In this document: positions 1-5,783 of the stretch, one piece after another
How positions within the stretch are numbered: position 1 is the first letter of the stretch
Layout: each line of letters begins with the position of its first letter
Assembly (NCBI RefSeq): GCF_900764565.1
Contig: NZ_CAAFOM010000210.1
Location: 1-10,306 of the forward strand
From: an uncultured Catenibacterium sp.
Lineage (GTDB): Bacteria > Bacillota_I > Bacilli_A > Erysipelotrichales > Coprobacillaceae
Direction of reading: 5' to 3'
DNA length: 10,306 nt
Translations under genes and position numbers: made by a program
Notes under the pieces: model-generated
Told to the model about the DNA's origin: nothing
The model's input: the letters and a program-made list of their open reading frames with translations, nothing else
Database searches by the model: none

Positions 1-9
1 ATAGGAGTC

Positions 10-38
10 TTGTAAGTTACATTAAAATAGATTAAAAT
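10..38 (+). promoter_or_regulatory. Putative promoter of the first membrane-protein gene
   Basis: TTGTAA (10-15) and TAAAAT (33-38) are separated by 17 nt, a good sigma-A-like spacing, and lie just before the GGGGAAAG ribosome site. The -10 box falls inside a tandem repeat of ATTAAAATA (21-29 and 31-39), so an alternative register (TTACAT 17-22 with TATAAA 42-47, 19 nt) is possible. Inferred from sequence only. Confidence 0.45.
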
Positions 39-59
39 ACTTATAAAAGGGGAAAGACT

Positions 60-467
60 ATGAAAGATACAACTAAATCAATAATCTATGGGGCAAGTCC
101 TATAGCACTTTATATTATACAAACATCATCAACAGAATACGTACAGAAATTCCAGCAGGCACTTACTTTACTGACTCATAATCAGAATTATTCTACATCT
201 GTATCATTCTCAATTATCACAAATATTTTAATTGCGATATGTTTTATTTTAATGTTTGTAATGGCAACTAAGAATAATGTCACAAAGATCATCAGTGGTG
301 TATATGCAGCAATTGGATTATTTTTAATCTTTGATCAGTATTCTGCAATTATTCAGAACCATCTTTATACGAATGTGATTACACAATTCACATATAATAA
401 TATTTCTTTGATTGTGATTACTACAGTAATCATGATATATAATCTCTATAATCTTCTAAAAAAGTAG
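60..467 (+). CDS. Small integral membrane protein, function unknown
   Basis: I do not recognise this 135-residue protein as a named family. It has a short polar N-terminus with a hydrophobic patch (about residues 8-20). A polar, Asn/Gln/Thr-rich stretch follows (22-48). Three likely transmembrane helices then lie at about 49-69, 76-92 and 113-131, and it ends in a short basic tail (LLKK). There is no cleavable signal peptide pattern and no obvious catalytic motif. The ATG is preceded by GGGGAAAG at 50-57, which supports the start. The gene stands alone: a promoter-like pair lies upstream and a strong hairpin terminator overlaps its stop codon, so it is probably monocistronic. The polar loop between the N-terminus and the first helix could face outward. 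Real gene confidence is good; function is not inferable. Confidence 0.75.
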   Translation: MKDTTKSIIYGASPIALYIIQTSSTEYVQKFQQALTLLTHNQNYSTSVSFSIITNILIAICFILMFVMATKNNVTKIISGVYAAIGLFLIFDQYSAIIQNHLYTNVITQFTYNNISLIVITTVIMIYNLYNLLKK

Positions 468-492
468 AAATCATCAATGATTTCTGCTTTTT
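461..492 (+). terminator. Intrinsic terminator after the first membrane protein
   Basis: A hairpin pairs AGTAGAAATCA (463-473) with TGATTTCTGCTT (478-489, one G-U pair) around a tight loop, followed by a short T-run. The TAG stop codon (465-467) lies in the 5' arm. Confidence 0.75.
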
Positions 493-505
493 ATTGCGTA
501 ATCTC

Positions 506-534
506 TAGGAATTTATTGATATAAATTATATAAT
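506..534 (+). promoter_or_regulatory. Possible promoter for the winged-helix regulator
   Basis: A perfect TATAAT lies at 529-534. The hexamer 17 nt upstream (TAGGAA, 506-511) is a poor -35, so the assignment rests on the -10 box. It would give a leader of roughly 80 nt that includes the 15-codon ORF at 576-623. Confidence 0.35.
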
Positions 535-575
535 AATCATATGAGGTGAAAACTATACTAAATAACTAGGAATTA

Positions 576-623
576 ATGCATGTTGGTAATGCTGATTCTA
601 TTGATGATAGGGAGGAAATCTAA
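576..623 (+). other. 15-codon micro-ORF overlapping the regulator start
   Basis: ATG at 576 opens a 15-codon frame (MHVGNADSIDDREEI) whose TAA overlaps the ATG of the next gene as TAATG. Its last codons contain the Shine-Dalgarno sequence of that gene. Only a weak TAGGAA precedes it, so its own translation is doubtful. If translated, it would couple to the regulator. Confidence 0.2.
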
Positions 624-934
624 TGGAAAACGTTATGAACAATACATCAAAGGTATTTGAATCGCATATAAGAATTCAAATGATTGCCAGTTTAAGTATT
701 GAAGATCTTACTTATAAACAGATGAAAGAGATTCTAGGTTGTACAGACGGGAATATGACAACACATACTAAGAAACTCATTCAAGAAGGATTTATGGAAG
801 TGAGAAAGGAATTTGTAAATAACAGACCACAGACAACTTATCATTTGACTGATGTAGGTAGAACACAGTTTGAAGAGTATGTGGCTTTGTTGAATAGATT
901 AGTAGAAGAGGGAAAACAAGCACAGAAAGTCTGA
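623..934 (+). CDS. Small winged-helix transcriptional regulator (MarR/ArsR-like, HTH_34 type)
   Basis: This 103-residue protein is a stand-alone winged-helix DNA-binding domain of the kind grouped as PF13601. Helices 1-2 cover about residues 10-37. The recognition segment 'CTDGNMTTHTKKL' (40-52) carries the family's typical 'L..TDGN...H...L' pattern. The wing is 'FMEVRKEFVNNRPQTTYHLT' (57-76), with the signature R-P-x-T-x-Y followed by 'T..G'. A C-terminal amphipathic helix (82-97) is a likely dimerisation element. The start is fixed by AGGGAGGAAAT just upstream and an in-frame TAG at 608-610. No ligand domain or metal-site cysteines are apparent. It is separated from the VanZ-like gene downstream by a terminator, so shared control of neighbours is only a guess; autoregulation is common in such proteins. 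Confidence 0.85.
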   Translation: MENVMNNTSKVFESHIRIQMIASLSIEDLTYKQMKEILGCTDGNMTTHTKKLIQEGFMEVRKEFVNNRPQTTYHLTDVGRTQFEEYVALLNRLVEEGKQAQKV

Positions 935-953
935 TTTTTATCAGATTTTTTTT
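925..953 (+). terminator. Intrinsic terminator after the winged-helix gene
   Basis: AAGTCTGAT (927-935) pairs with ATCAGATTT (940-948, one G-U) around a TTTT loop, followed by a T-run. The TGA stop (932-934) is inside the 5' arm. Confidence 0.85.
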
Positions 954-1004
954 AAAAAATAGTATATAATCAAATTGTATTAATAAGTAGTGAAGATAGT
1001 CATA

Positions 1005-1478
1005 TAGTTCATGATCATATTAACAGGAGGAAATTATGAAAAAGACCCTATCATTCAAATCATGCATTATCGTATTCTACTTACTTGTATTTATCGCATT
1101 CATTATAGAGAAAAGACCTATTCTAAGTAATAGTACACCTTACTTCTCTAGAATAGCCAATGCGACTAATCTTGTTCCGTTCTACTATGATCCTAATTCA
1201 AATTATCAGGCGTTACAAATGAATATTATCATGAAGATATTCTTAGTGATGCCAATTGCATTATATTATGTGATCAAGAAGGATTGTACATTAGGACAGT
1301 TAATCACATTTATTCTAGGTGCAAGCTTTGTATTAGAAGTGGCTAAATTACTTTCATTAAGAGGGTATTTTGATGTCACTGATTTCTTCTATTATATGGC
1401 TGGTGCTGCCCTTGCTTACTATATGTATAGAAGTATCAAATTCTTTATCAAGAAATAACAATATAACATCATGAACTA
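1005..1478. repeat. 11-bp inverted repeat flanking the VanZ-like gene
   Basis: TAGTTCATGAT at 1005-1015 recurs as its exact reverse complement ATCATGAACTA at 1468-1478, bracketing the 1036-1458 gene. Outside the 11 bp the arms diverge. It may be chance in AT-rich DNA. The left copy sits within the leader of the gene, where a regulator site is also possible. Confidence 0.3.
1036..1458 (+). CDS. VanZ-like membrane protein
   Basis: The 140-residue protein has the layout of the VanZ-like family: four transmembrane helices at about residues 8-24, 65-81, 87-104 and 117-133. The conserved 'NLVPF' follows helix 1 (45-49) and an Asn precedes helix 2 (N63). A 'SFVLEVAKLL' segment contains E101, followed by 'RGYFDVTDFFYYMAGA' (109-124), which matches the family's 'R.fD.dD...N..Ga' pattern. 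VanZ confers low-level teicoplanin resistance in enterococcal vanA elements, but most chromosomal relatives have no known substrate, so resistance should not be assumed. The start is supported by ACAGGAGGAAATT immediately upstream. The gene lies alone between two hairpins. Family membership is fairly firm; role is unknown. Confidence 0.85.
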   Translation: MKKTLSFKSCIIVFYLLVFIAFIIEKRPILSNSTPYFSRIANATNLVPFYYDPNSNYQALQMNIIMKIFLVMPIALYYVIKKDCTLGQLITFILGASFVLEVAKLLSLRGYFDVTDFFYYMAGAALAYYMYRSIKFFIKK

Positions 1479-1512
1479 AAAAGAGGAAAATCAAATCGAT
1501 TTTCCTCTTTGT
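1478..1512. terminator. Terminator shared by convergent genes
   Basis: A perfect 13-bp stem (AAAGAGGAAAATC at 1480-1492 with its complement at 1498-1510) encloses a 5-nt loop. It lies between the convergent VanZ-like and lipid kinase genes and can serve both strands, although the T-tracts on both sides are interrupted. Confidence 0.8.
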
Positions 1513-1514
1513 GT

Positions 1515-2420
1515 TTATTTCTCATCCTGATCTGGAATAATAAGTGAAACAGCATGTCTTAAACATTCAACATGAACTGGAAAACTCTGCCCCTTTTCAC
1601 CATCAATATCATAGACAATATCCTCATCACAGCTGATTGTGATATCCTTTGCCTGGACATAACGAATCATAGGATTTTGAGGATGAAGATTACGCTTATA
1701 ATCCATAAAGACATTAAGTAGTTCAGCTACATTACCTTTTTTAATAATAATAAGATCTAACTTACCATCACTTGTAGATGCATAAGGAGTCACTCCGGGG
1801 AATCCACCTACATGAGAACTATTTGTAATCATGAATAAGGCAGCATCTTCTTCAAACTCTATTTCATCTGCTTTTATTTTAAGATGAAGTGATAAGCCTA
1901 ACTGTTCAGGTAACATTTTCAATCCATTGATATAGTAGGCAAGAGGACCAAATTTCTTCTTTTCCTCTTTAGTCACTAGGAATCCAATATCACTAAACAT
2001 ACCACCACTTAATACATTCGCAAAACAATGATCATCTACATAACCTGCATCAATCTTTTTTGTCTTAAAACGAGCAATCATATCACGGAATGCTTCTGGA
2101 GTATTTGGAAGATTTAAATAAGTCGCAAAGTCATTGACAGTCCCTGCCGCTAAGATTGCAAGAGGAATCTTAGACTCACTCTTAATAAGTCCTGTAATGA
2201 TTTCATTGATAGTACCATCTCCACCTACTGCCACAACAAAATCATATTCATTTCTAGTTAATTTTGCAGCACGTTCTAAACCATCATTCTTACCTCTAGT
2301 AAAGTAAGTATCAATAGTATTCACGTTAGTATGAAGAATTAACTGACCAATAAACTGGTCAATAGACTTCTGGAATGCATGTGTCCCGCTAGAAGGATTA
2401 ATAATAAACAAACACTTCAT
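1515..2420 (-). CDS. Diacylglycerol/lipid kinase, DgkB/YegS family
   Basis: This 301-residue protein matches the DgkB/YegS/BmrU lipid kinase family in length and motif order. The N-terminal ATP-binding motif is 'NPSSG' (8-12), the catalytic glycine-rich loop is 'VGGDGTINE' (65-73), and the next loop is 'AAGTVNDFA' (91-99), where most relatives have P-x-GT-x-NDFA. C-terminal family landmarks are 'GPLAYY' (156-161), 'SDGKLDLIII' (215-224) and 'DIDGE' (269-273). DgkB-type enzymes phosphorylate diacylglycerol from lipoteichoic acid synthesis back to phosphatidic acid at the cytosolic membrane face; YegS relatives act on other lipids, so the substrate is not certain. The ribosome site AAGGAGG lies inside the end of pepT, whose stop is 3 nt upstream, so the two are co-transcribed and probably translationally coupled. 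The first-loop alanine in place of proline is a mild deviation. Confidence 0.92.
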   Translation of the reverse strand: MKCLFIINPSSGTHAFQKSIDQFIGQLILHTNVNTIDTYFTRGKNDGLERAAKLTRNEYDFVVAVGGDGTINEIITGLIKSESKIPLAILAAGTVNDFATYLNLPNTPEAFRDMIARFKTKKIDAGYVDDHCFANVLSGGMFSDIGFLVTKEEKKKFGPLAYYINGLKMLPEQLGLSLHLKIKADEIEFEEDAALFMITNSSHVGGFPGVTPYASTSDGKLDLIIIKKGNVAELLNVFMDYKRNLHPQNPMIRYVQAKDITISCDEDIVYDIDGEKGQSFPVHVECLRHAVSLIIPDQDEK

Positions 2421-2423
2421 ATA

Positions 2424-3638
2424 CTATGCCTCCTTAATCAATTCAAGAAGTAACTTAACACCCTTTTTCATAGAATTAATACTACAGAATTCATAAGGAC
2501 CATGGTAGTTATATCCACCAGTACCTAAGTTAGGACAAGGAAGTCCCATAAAGCTTAAATTAGCCCCATCAGTACCACCTCTAATAGGAGAAGCAATAGG
2601 ATCAAGTCCTATATTAATCATGGCCTGTTTTACCTTATATACAATATCAGGTGTCTTATTAATGACTTCAATCATATTCTTATACTGTAATGTAAAGTCA
2701 ATATCAATATAATGACCATGATTGACCTGGTTTAAATAAGAAGCAGCCAGCTGCATTGTATGAATCATATCATGCATATTATCCATATCATGATCTCTTA
2801 GGATATAAGTCATCTTAGTTGTAGAAACATCACCTTCCATATGATGAAGATGATAGAAGCCTTCTTTATGTTCAGTTGCTTCAGGACGCTTATTATCTCC
2901 AAGCATTGTATCAAACTGACGACCTAAAGTAAGTGCATTGACCATCTTACCTTTAGAATCACCTGGATGATAACTCTTACCAGTAATAGTAACATCAGCC
3001 TTATACGCATTGAAGTTTTCAAAACTGAATTCATCAATTCTACCACCATCTACTGTATAAGCATAATCAGCACCAAATCTCTTTACATCAAAGTTTTCAG
3101 TACCTCTACCTACTTCTTCATCTGGTGTAAAGGCAATACAGATATCACCATGCTTAAAATCTCTATTCTGGCAGATATACTCTACCATGCTCATGATAAT
3201 AGCTACACCTGCTTTATCATCAGCACCGAGAAGTGTAGTACCATCAGTCGTAATTAAATCATCACCAACAAGTCCTTTTAATTCAGGATTAGTTTCTGGA
3301 TCTAAATACATCTTCTTTTCTTCATTAAGAATAATACGTCCTCCTGGATAAGAACGAATAATACGTGGATGAATATCATGTCCACTTGCATCTGGAGAAG
3401 TATCCATATGTGCAATAAATCCAATAGCCTTCATAGGCTCATCAGTATTACTATAAATCTTTCCGTATACAATTCCCTGATCTGTTCTTTCTACTTCATC
3501 TACACCAAGAATCTGCATTTCTTCACTCAAGAAATCAGCTAAATCAAATTGTTTTTCTGTAGAAGGAGATGTTGTAGAAGATTCATCAGATTGTGTATCA
3601 AAACTCACATATTTCAAAAATCTCTTTTCAATCAACAT
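2424..3638 (-). CDS. pepT: Peptidase T (tripeptide aminopeptidase)
   Basis: A full-length 404-residue M20B zinc peptidase that removes the N-terminal residue from tripeptides in the cytosol. The two-zinc site is complete: H77 and D79 in 'AHMDTSPDASG', bridging D140 in 'LLGADDKAG', catalytic E174 with E175 in 'TPDEEVGRG', D197 in 'TVDGG', and H379 in 'GGYNYHGPYEF'. The inserted dimerisation domain lies between about residues 208 and 320. The conserved 'IRGGTDGANLSFMGLPCPN' segment (352-370) identifies the PepT branch rather than other M20 peptidases. The start follows GCGAGGTTATTTT on the minus strand. It is the first gene of an operon with a lipid kinase downstream, a pairing with no obvious metabolic logic. 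A promoter on the minus strand is visible upstream. Highly confident assignment. Confidence 0.97.
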   Translation of the reverse strand: MLIEKRFLKYVSFDTQSDESSTTSPSTEKQFDLADFLSEEMQILGVDEVERTDQGIVYGKIYSNTDEPMKAIGFIAHMDTSPDASGHDIHPRIIRSYPGGRIILNEEKKMYLDPETNPELKGLVGDDLITTDGTTLLGADDKAGVAIIMSMVEYICQNRDFKHGDICIAFTPDEEVGRGTENFDVKRFGADYAYTVDGGRIDEFSFENFNAYKADVTITGKSYHPGDSKGKMVNALTLGRQFDTMLGDNKRPEATEHKEGFYHLHHMEGDVSTTKMTYILRDHDMDNMHDMIHTMQLAASYLNQVNHGHYIDIDFTLQYKNMIEVINKTPDIVYKVKQAMINIGLDPIASPIRGGTDGANLSFMGLPCPNLGTGGYNYHGPYEFCSINSMKKGVKLLLELIKEA

Positions 3639-3667
3639 AAAATAACCTCGCTTTGTCTATTTCCTCC

Positions 3668-3696
3668 ATTTTAACATAGTAAATTGTTTTTGTGAA
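3668..3696 (-). promoter_or_regulatory. Promoter of the pepT-lipid kinase operon
   Basis: On the minus strand TTCACA (3696-3691) and TAAAAT (3673-3668) are 17 nt apart, upstream of the pepT start. The leader would be about 20-25 nt. No operator-like palindrome is evident. Confidence 0.6.
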
Positions 3697-3697
3697 C

Positions 3698-3727
3698 TTG
3701 CATAATTAACTAGACAAGCCCTATTGT
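3698..3727 (+). promoter_or_regulatory. Possible promoter of the RNase H-exonuclease operon
   Basis: TTGCAT (3698-3703) and TATTGT (3722-3727) are 18 nt apart. The -35 box lies directly next to the -35 box of the divergent pepT promoter, so the two units may influence each other. A TATTAT at 3734-3739 is too close to the start codon to be preferred. Confidence 0.4.
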
Positions 3728-3743
3728 TTTCATTATTATGGGG

Positions 3744-3749
3744 TAGGTG
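3744..3749 (+). promoter_or_regulatory. Ribosome binding site that sets the RNase H start
   Basis: TAGGTG at 3744-3749 lies 6 nt before ATG 3756. A GTG in the same frame at 3747 is itself part of this site, so it cannot be the start. Confidence 0.7.
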
Positions 3750-3755
3750 ATAAAA

Positions 3756-4346
3756 ATGAAATATTATGCCGTAAAAAACGGAAGAGAACCAGGTATCTAT
3801 AACTCTTGGGCAGAATGCCAGAAGCAGATTCATGGCTTTAAGAATGCATCTTATAAGTCCTTTACATCACGCAAGGAAGCTGAAGAGTTCATTTCTGATA
3901 AAAAGGAAATGCCTAAAATGGAACATGGATTAATTGCCTATGTAGATGGTTCTTTTAATGCGAAAAAGAAAGTATATGGCTATGGTGCTGTTTTAATTGA
4001 TGGACAGCAGGTCATCAAACGCCTTTATGGACATGGAGATAATGAGGATTGCTTATCAAGTCGTAATGTTGCAGGAGAAATATTTGGGGCATTATCTGCA
4101 GTAAAGTATGCAGTAGAACATCCTGAATATGATGGTATTGTGATTTATTATGATTATATGGGTATTGAAAAATGGGCTATTGGAGAATGGAAAGCCAATA
4201 AGAAACTGACACAGTATTATGCTAGTCAAATGGCTGAATATCGTAAAAAACTGCCTATAGTATTTATGAAAGTAGAAGCCCATACAGGTGACTTCTATAA
4301 TGAACAGGCAGATCAGCTTGCCAAGAAAGCAGTGGGAATTGAATGA
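3756..4346 (+). CDS. rnhA: RNase HI with N-terminal viroplasmin (hybrid-binding) domain
   Basis: A 196-residue two-domain RNase H that cuts the RNA strand of RNA-DNA hybrids. Residues 1-45 ('KYYAVKNGREPGIYNSW...VYKSF'-like, here 'NASYKSF') form the viroplasmin or hybrid-binding domain that eukaryotic RNase H1 and many Firmicutes enzymes carry. Residues 58-196 are the RNase H fold with an intact four-acid site: D64 in 'YVDGSF', E108 in 'AGEIFGAL', D133 in 'YYDYMGIEKW' and D186 in 'NEQADQLA', plus H176 in 'EAHTGD'. I chose ATG 3756 rather than an in-frame GTG at 3747. The GTG overlaps the Shine-Dalgarno site, and the domain conventionally starts at MKYYAV. The stop overlaps the next start as ATGA, implying coupled translation with the exonuclease. 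Expected roles are R-loop removal and primer clearance. Confidence 0.95.
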   Translation: MKYYAVKNGREPGIYNSWAECQKQIHGFKNASYKSFTSRKEAEEFISDKKEMPKMEHGLIAYVDGSFNAKKKVYGYGAVLIDGQQVIKRLYGHGDNEDCLSSRNVAGEIFGALSAVKYAVEHPEYDGIVIYYDYMGIEKWAIGEWKANKKLTQYYASQMAEYRKKLPIVFMKVEAHTGDFYNEQADQLAKKAVGIE

Positions 4347-5236
4347 GTGAAAAAATAACAATCTTTGATATTGAAGAATTGAATAATGATCCTGTGAGTG
4401 TCTGTTCTATAGGAATAGTTGTATTAGAGGATATGAAAGTGAAGGAAACATTCTATTCACTTATTAGACCTCCTAAGCTGACATTTGATCCTTATCGTTA
4501 TAAGGTTCATAAGATTAGACCACAGGATTTAAAGAAAGAACCTACATTCCCAGAAATATGGCCAAAGATCAGTAAGTATTTTGAAAATAGTATTGTGATA
4601 TCACATGATATCCAATCAGATCTCAATCACTTACTTGCTGTATTTAGACGATTCCGTATAAGAAAGCCTACATGTTACTTATCATGTACATTAGTTCTTG
4701 CAAAGCTATTTCATCCTGAATTACAGAAGTATGGCTTAGGTTCACTATGTGACTATTATTCTGTTAATTTAGAGAATGCGCATAATGCATTGGCTGATTC
4801 ATTGGCCTGTGCAGAACTTTTAAAGAAGATGATGGATGAACATCACTATACAAGTCTTAAAGAACTTCATGAGAAAGAAAATGTACCTTTAGGACGTATG
4901 ACAAGTTCTTCTATTGAACCTCTTGTATCAAGTGATAAGGTACAGGAAGTCAAGATGGGAATACAGAAGGAAACAGTCGCTTTTACAGGTAAACTTGCCC
5001 ATACAAAACAAGAAATAGAAGCATTCGTAGAACAGGATGGGATGACACCATCATTCCATGTCACAACCCAGACAAAATATCTTGTTATTGGTAAAAAGGA
5101 CTACAAGCAGACAAGATATCAAAAAGGCAATAAGAAGATTAAAAAAGCCATCACTTTATCAAGACAAGGTCAGGATATAAGACTCCTTCATGAAGACCAG
5201 TATATTGATATGGTAAGAAAAAGAACTCTTAAGTGA
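4343..5236 (+). CDS. DEDDh 3'-5' exonuclease with C-terminal BRCT domain
   Basis: The 297-residue protein joins a DnaQ-like exonuclease (about 1-165) to a BRCT domain (about 208-292). The exonuclease acids are present: D9 and E11 in 'IFDIEE', D93 in 'SHDIQSDLNHL', and H147 and D152 in 'AHNALADSLACAELL'. The first motif is slightly atypical, 'FDIEE' rather than 'FDxET'. The BRCT starts 'VAFTGKL' (212-218) and continues through 'TKYLVIGKKD' (244-253), resembling the ligase/PolC-associated BRCT type. It overlaps the RNase H gene by four bases (ATGA), so the two are one translational unit. Similar Firmicutes proteins are usually annotated simply as exonuclease-domain proteins; the substrate is unknown. 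Trimming of 3' ends exposed by RNase H, or proofreading-like cleanup, is inference. It is not DNA polymerase III epsilon in the strict sense, since no clamp-binding or polymerase part is visible. Confidence 0.9.
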   Translation: MSEKITIFDIEELNNDPVSVCSIGIVVLEDMKVKETFYSLIRPPKLTFDPYRYKVHKIRPQDLKKEPTFPEIWPKISKYFENSIVISHDIQSDLNHLLAVFRRFRIRKPTCYLSCTLVLAKLFHPELQKYGLGSLCDYYSVNLENAHNALADSLACAELLKKMMDEHHYTSLKELHEKENVPLGRMTSSSIEPLVSSDKVQEVKMGIQKETVAFTGKLAHTKQEIEAFVEQDGMTPSFHVTTQTKYLVIGKKDYKQTRYQKGNKKIKKAITLSRQGQDIRLLHEDQYIDMVRKRTLK

Positions 5237-5246
5237 GTTCTTTTCT
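5218..5246 (+). terminator. Terminator of the RNase H-exonuclease operon
   Basis: AAGAACTC (5221-5228) pairs with GAGTTCTT (5235-5242) around a 6-nt loop, extended by A-T pairs and followed by a T-rich run. The TGA stop (5234-5236) spans loop and 3' arm. Confidence 0.8.
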
Positions 5247-5321
5247 TATGTACTATTATTTAAAATGTTCACTTTTTTATTGAAAAACAGTAAAAACTTA
5301 CAGTTTGGTGCAAAAATGCGT

Positions 5322-5370
5322 CATTTTATTATCAAAATGTATTGAAAACGCTTCTAATTTTTGATAGTCT
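5322..5370 (+). promoter_or_regulatory. Possible promoter and operator of the PadR gene
   Basis: TTGAAA (5342-5347) lies 17 nt before TAGTCT (5365-5370), which has an upstream TG (extended -10). Immediately upstream is an inverted repeat CATTTT (5322-5327) / AAAATG (5334-5339) with a 6-nt spacer, a plausible autoregulatory site. The -35 region also resembles a degenerate cre box (see rejected items). All by inspection. Confidence 0.35.
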
Positions 5371-5388
5371 TATTATAGGTGATTAATT

Positions 5389-5712
5389 ATGGCAAAGACT
5401 TCAAACTATTTATTTAAACTCGATTTAATGATTTTAAGCTTATTGGAAGAAAAAGATCAATATGCTTACGAACTAACTAAAGAGATTGCAGAAAAATCAA
5501 AAGGTCGCATTGAACCAAAGAATGGTACAATGTATCCTATTATCTACAAACTCATTGAAAACGGCTATATTTCAAGTAACACAGTCATCTACCACAACAA
5601 AGCTAGAGTGTATTACCACCTAGAACCAGCCGGAAAGGAATATTTAGACAAGATTATTGTGGAATTTGACGAATTAGTGGATTGTATCAATTCATTTATT
5701 CACAAAGACTAA
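5389..5712 (+). CDS. PadR-family transcriptional regulator
   Basis: A 107-residue PadR-type winged-helix protein. Helices 1-3 and the recognition helix run from 'LDLMILSLLEE' (11-21) through 'QYAYELTKEIAEKS' (24-37). The family hallmark 'GTMYPIIYKLIENGYI' (46-61) and the wing 'KARVYYHLEPAGKEYL' (71-86) follow, and a C-terminal helix (88-104) probably provides dimerisation. It is the short PadR-s2 class. AGGTGA 7 nt before the ATG supports the start. PadR proteins usually repress a neighbouring ABC transporter or efflux gene, but here the next gene is convergent and a terminator follows at once, so the regulator is an orphan in this window. Its targets could be elsewhere or the promoter of the convergent membrane protein. 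Family firm, targets unknown. Confidence 0.93.
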   Translation: MAKTSNYLFKLDLMILSLLEEKDQYAYELTKEIAEKSKGRIEPKNGTMYPIIYKLIENGYISSNTVIYHNKARVYYHLEPAGKEYLDKIIVEFDELVDCINSFIHKD

Positions 5713-5747
5713 AATAGAGTTTCCTATGAAGGAACTCTATTTTTTTG
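5711..5747 (+). terminator. Terminator after the PadR gene
   Basis: AATAGAGTTTCC pairs with GGAACTCTATT (one bulged T) around TATGAA at 5725-5730, followed by seven T. It begins at the stop codon. Confidence 0.85.
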
Positions 5748-5750
5748 TGC

Positions 5751-5783
5751 ATTAAAAAAGAAATAGGCGAATGCCTATTTCTT
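5751..5783 (-). terminator. Terminator of the minus-strand membrane protein
   Basis: An 11-bp perfect stem (AAGAAATAGGC at 5758-5768 with 5773-5783) closes a GAAT loop. On the minus strand it is followed by a T-run complementary to 5752-5759. The gene's TAG (5777-5775) lies in the stem. It sits back to back with the PadR terminator. Confidence 0.85.

Noticed and set aside
1036..1458. Glycopeptide-resistance cluster
   Set aside because: Only a VanZ-like family protein is present; there is no VanR/S/H/A/X gene nearby, so resistance is not supported.
2967..3257. Plus-strand 96-codon frame inside pepT
   Set aside because: It is fully antisense to the zinc-site coding region of pepT, is Ile/Ser/Thr-rich and has no ribosome site; it is a shadow frame.
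3747..3755. GTG start for the RNase H gene
   Set aside because: The GTG is part of the Shine-Dalgarno sequence for ATG 3756, where the viroplasmin domain normally begins.
4092..4361. Minus-strand 89-codon frame across the RNase H/exonuclease junction
   Set aside because: Antisense to two well-supported coding regions, with Phe/Ile/Cys/His-rich composition typical of shadow frames.
4867..5064. Minus-strand 65-codon frame in the exonuclease gene
   Set aside because: Antisense to the linker and BRCT region, no ribosome site, no recognisable domain.
5342..5356. cre-like catabolite-control site TTGAAAACGCTTCTA
   Set aside because: It keeps the central CG and left half but misses at least two of the conserved right-half positions, and no sugar-related gene follows.
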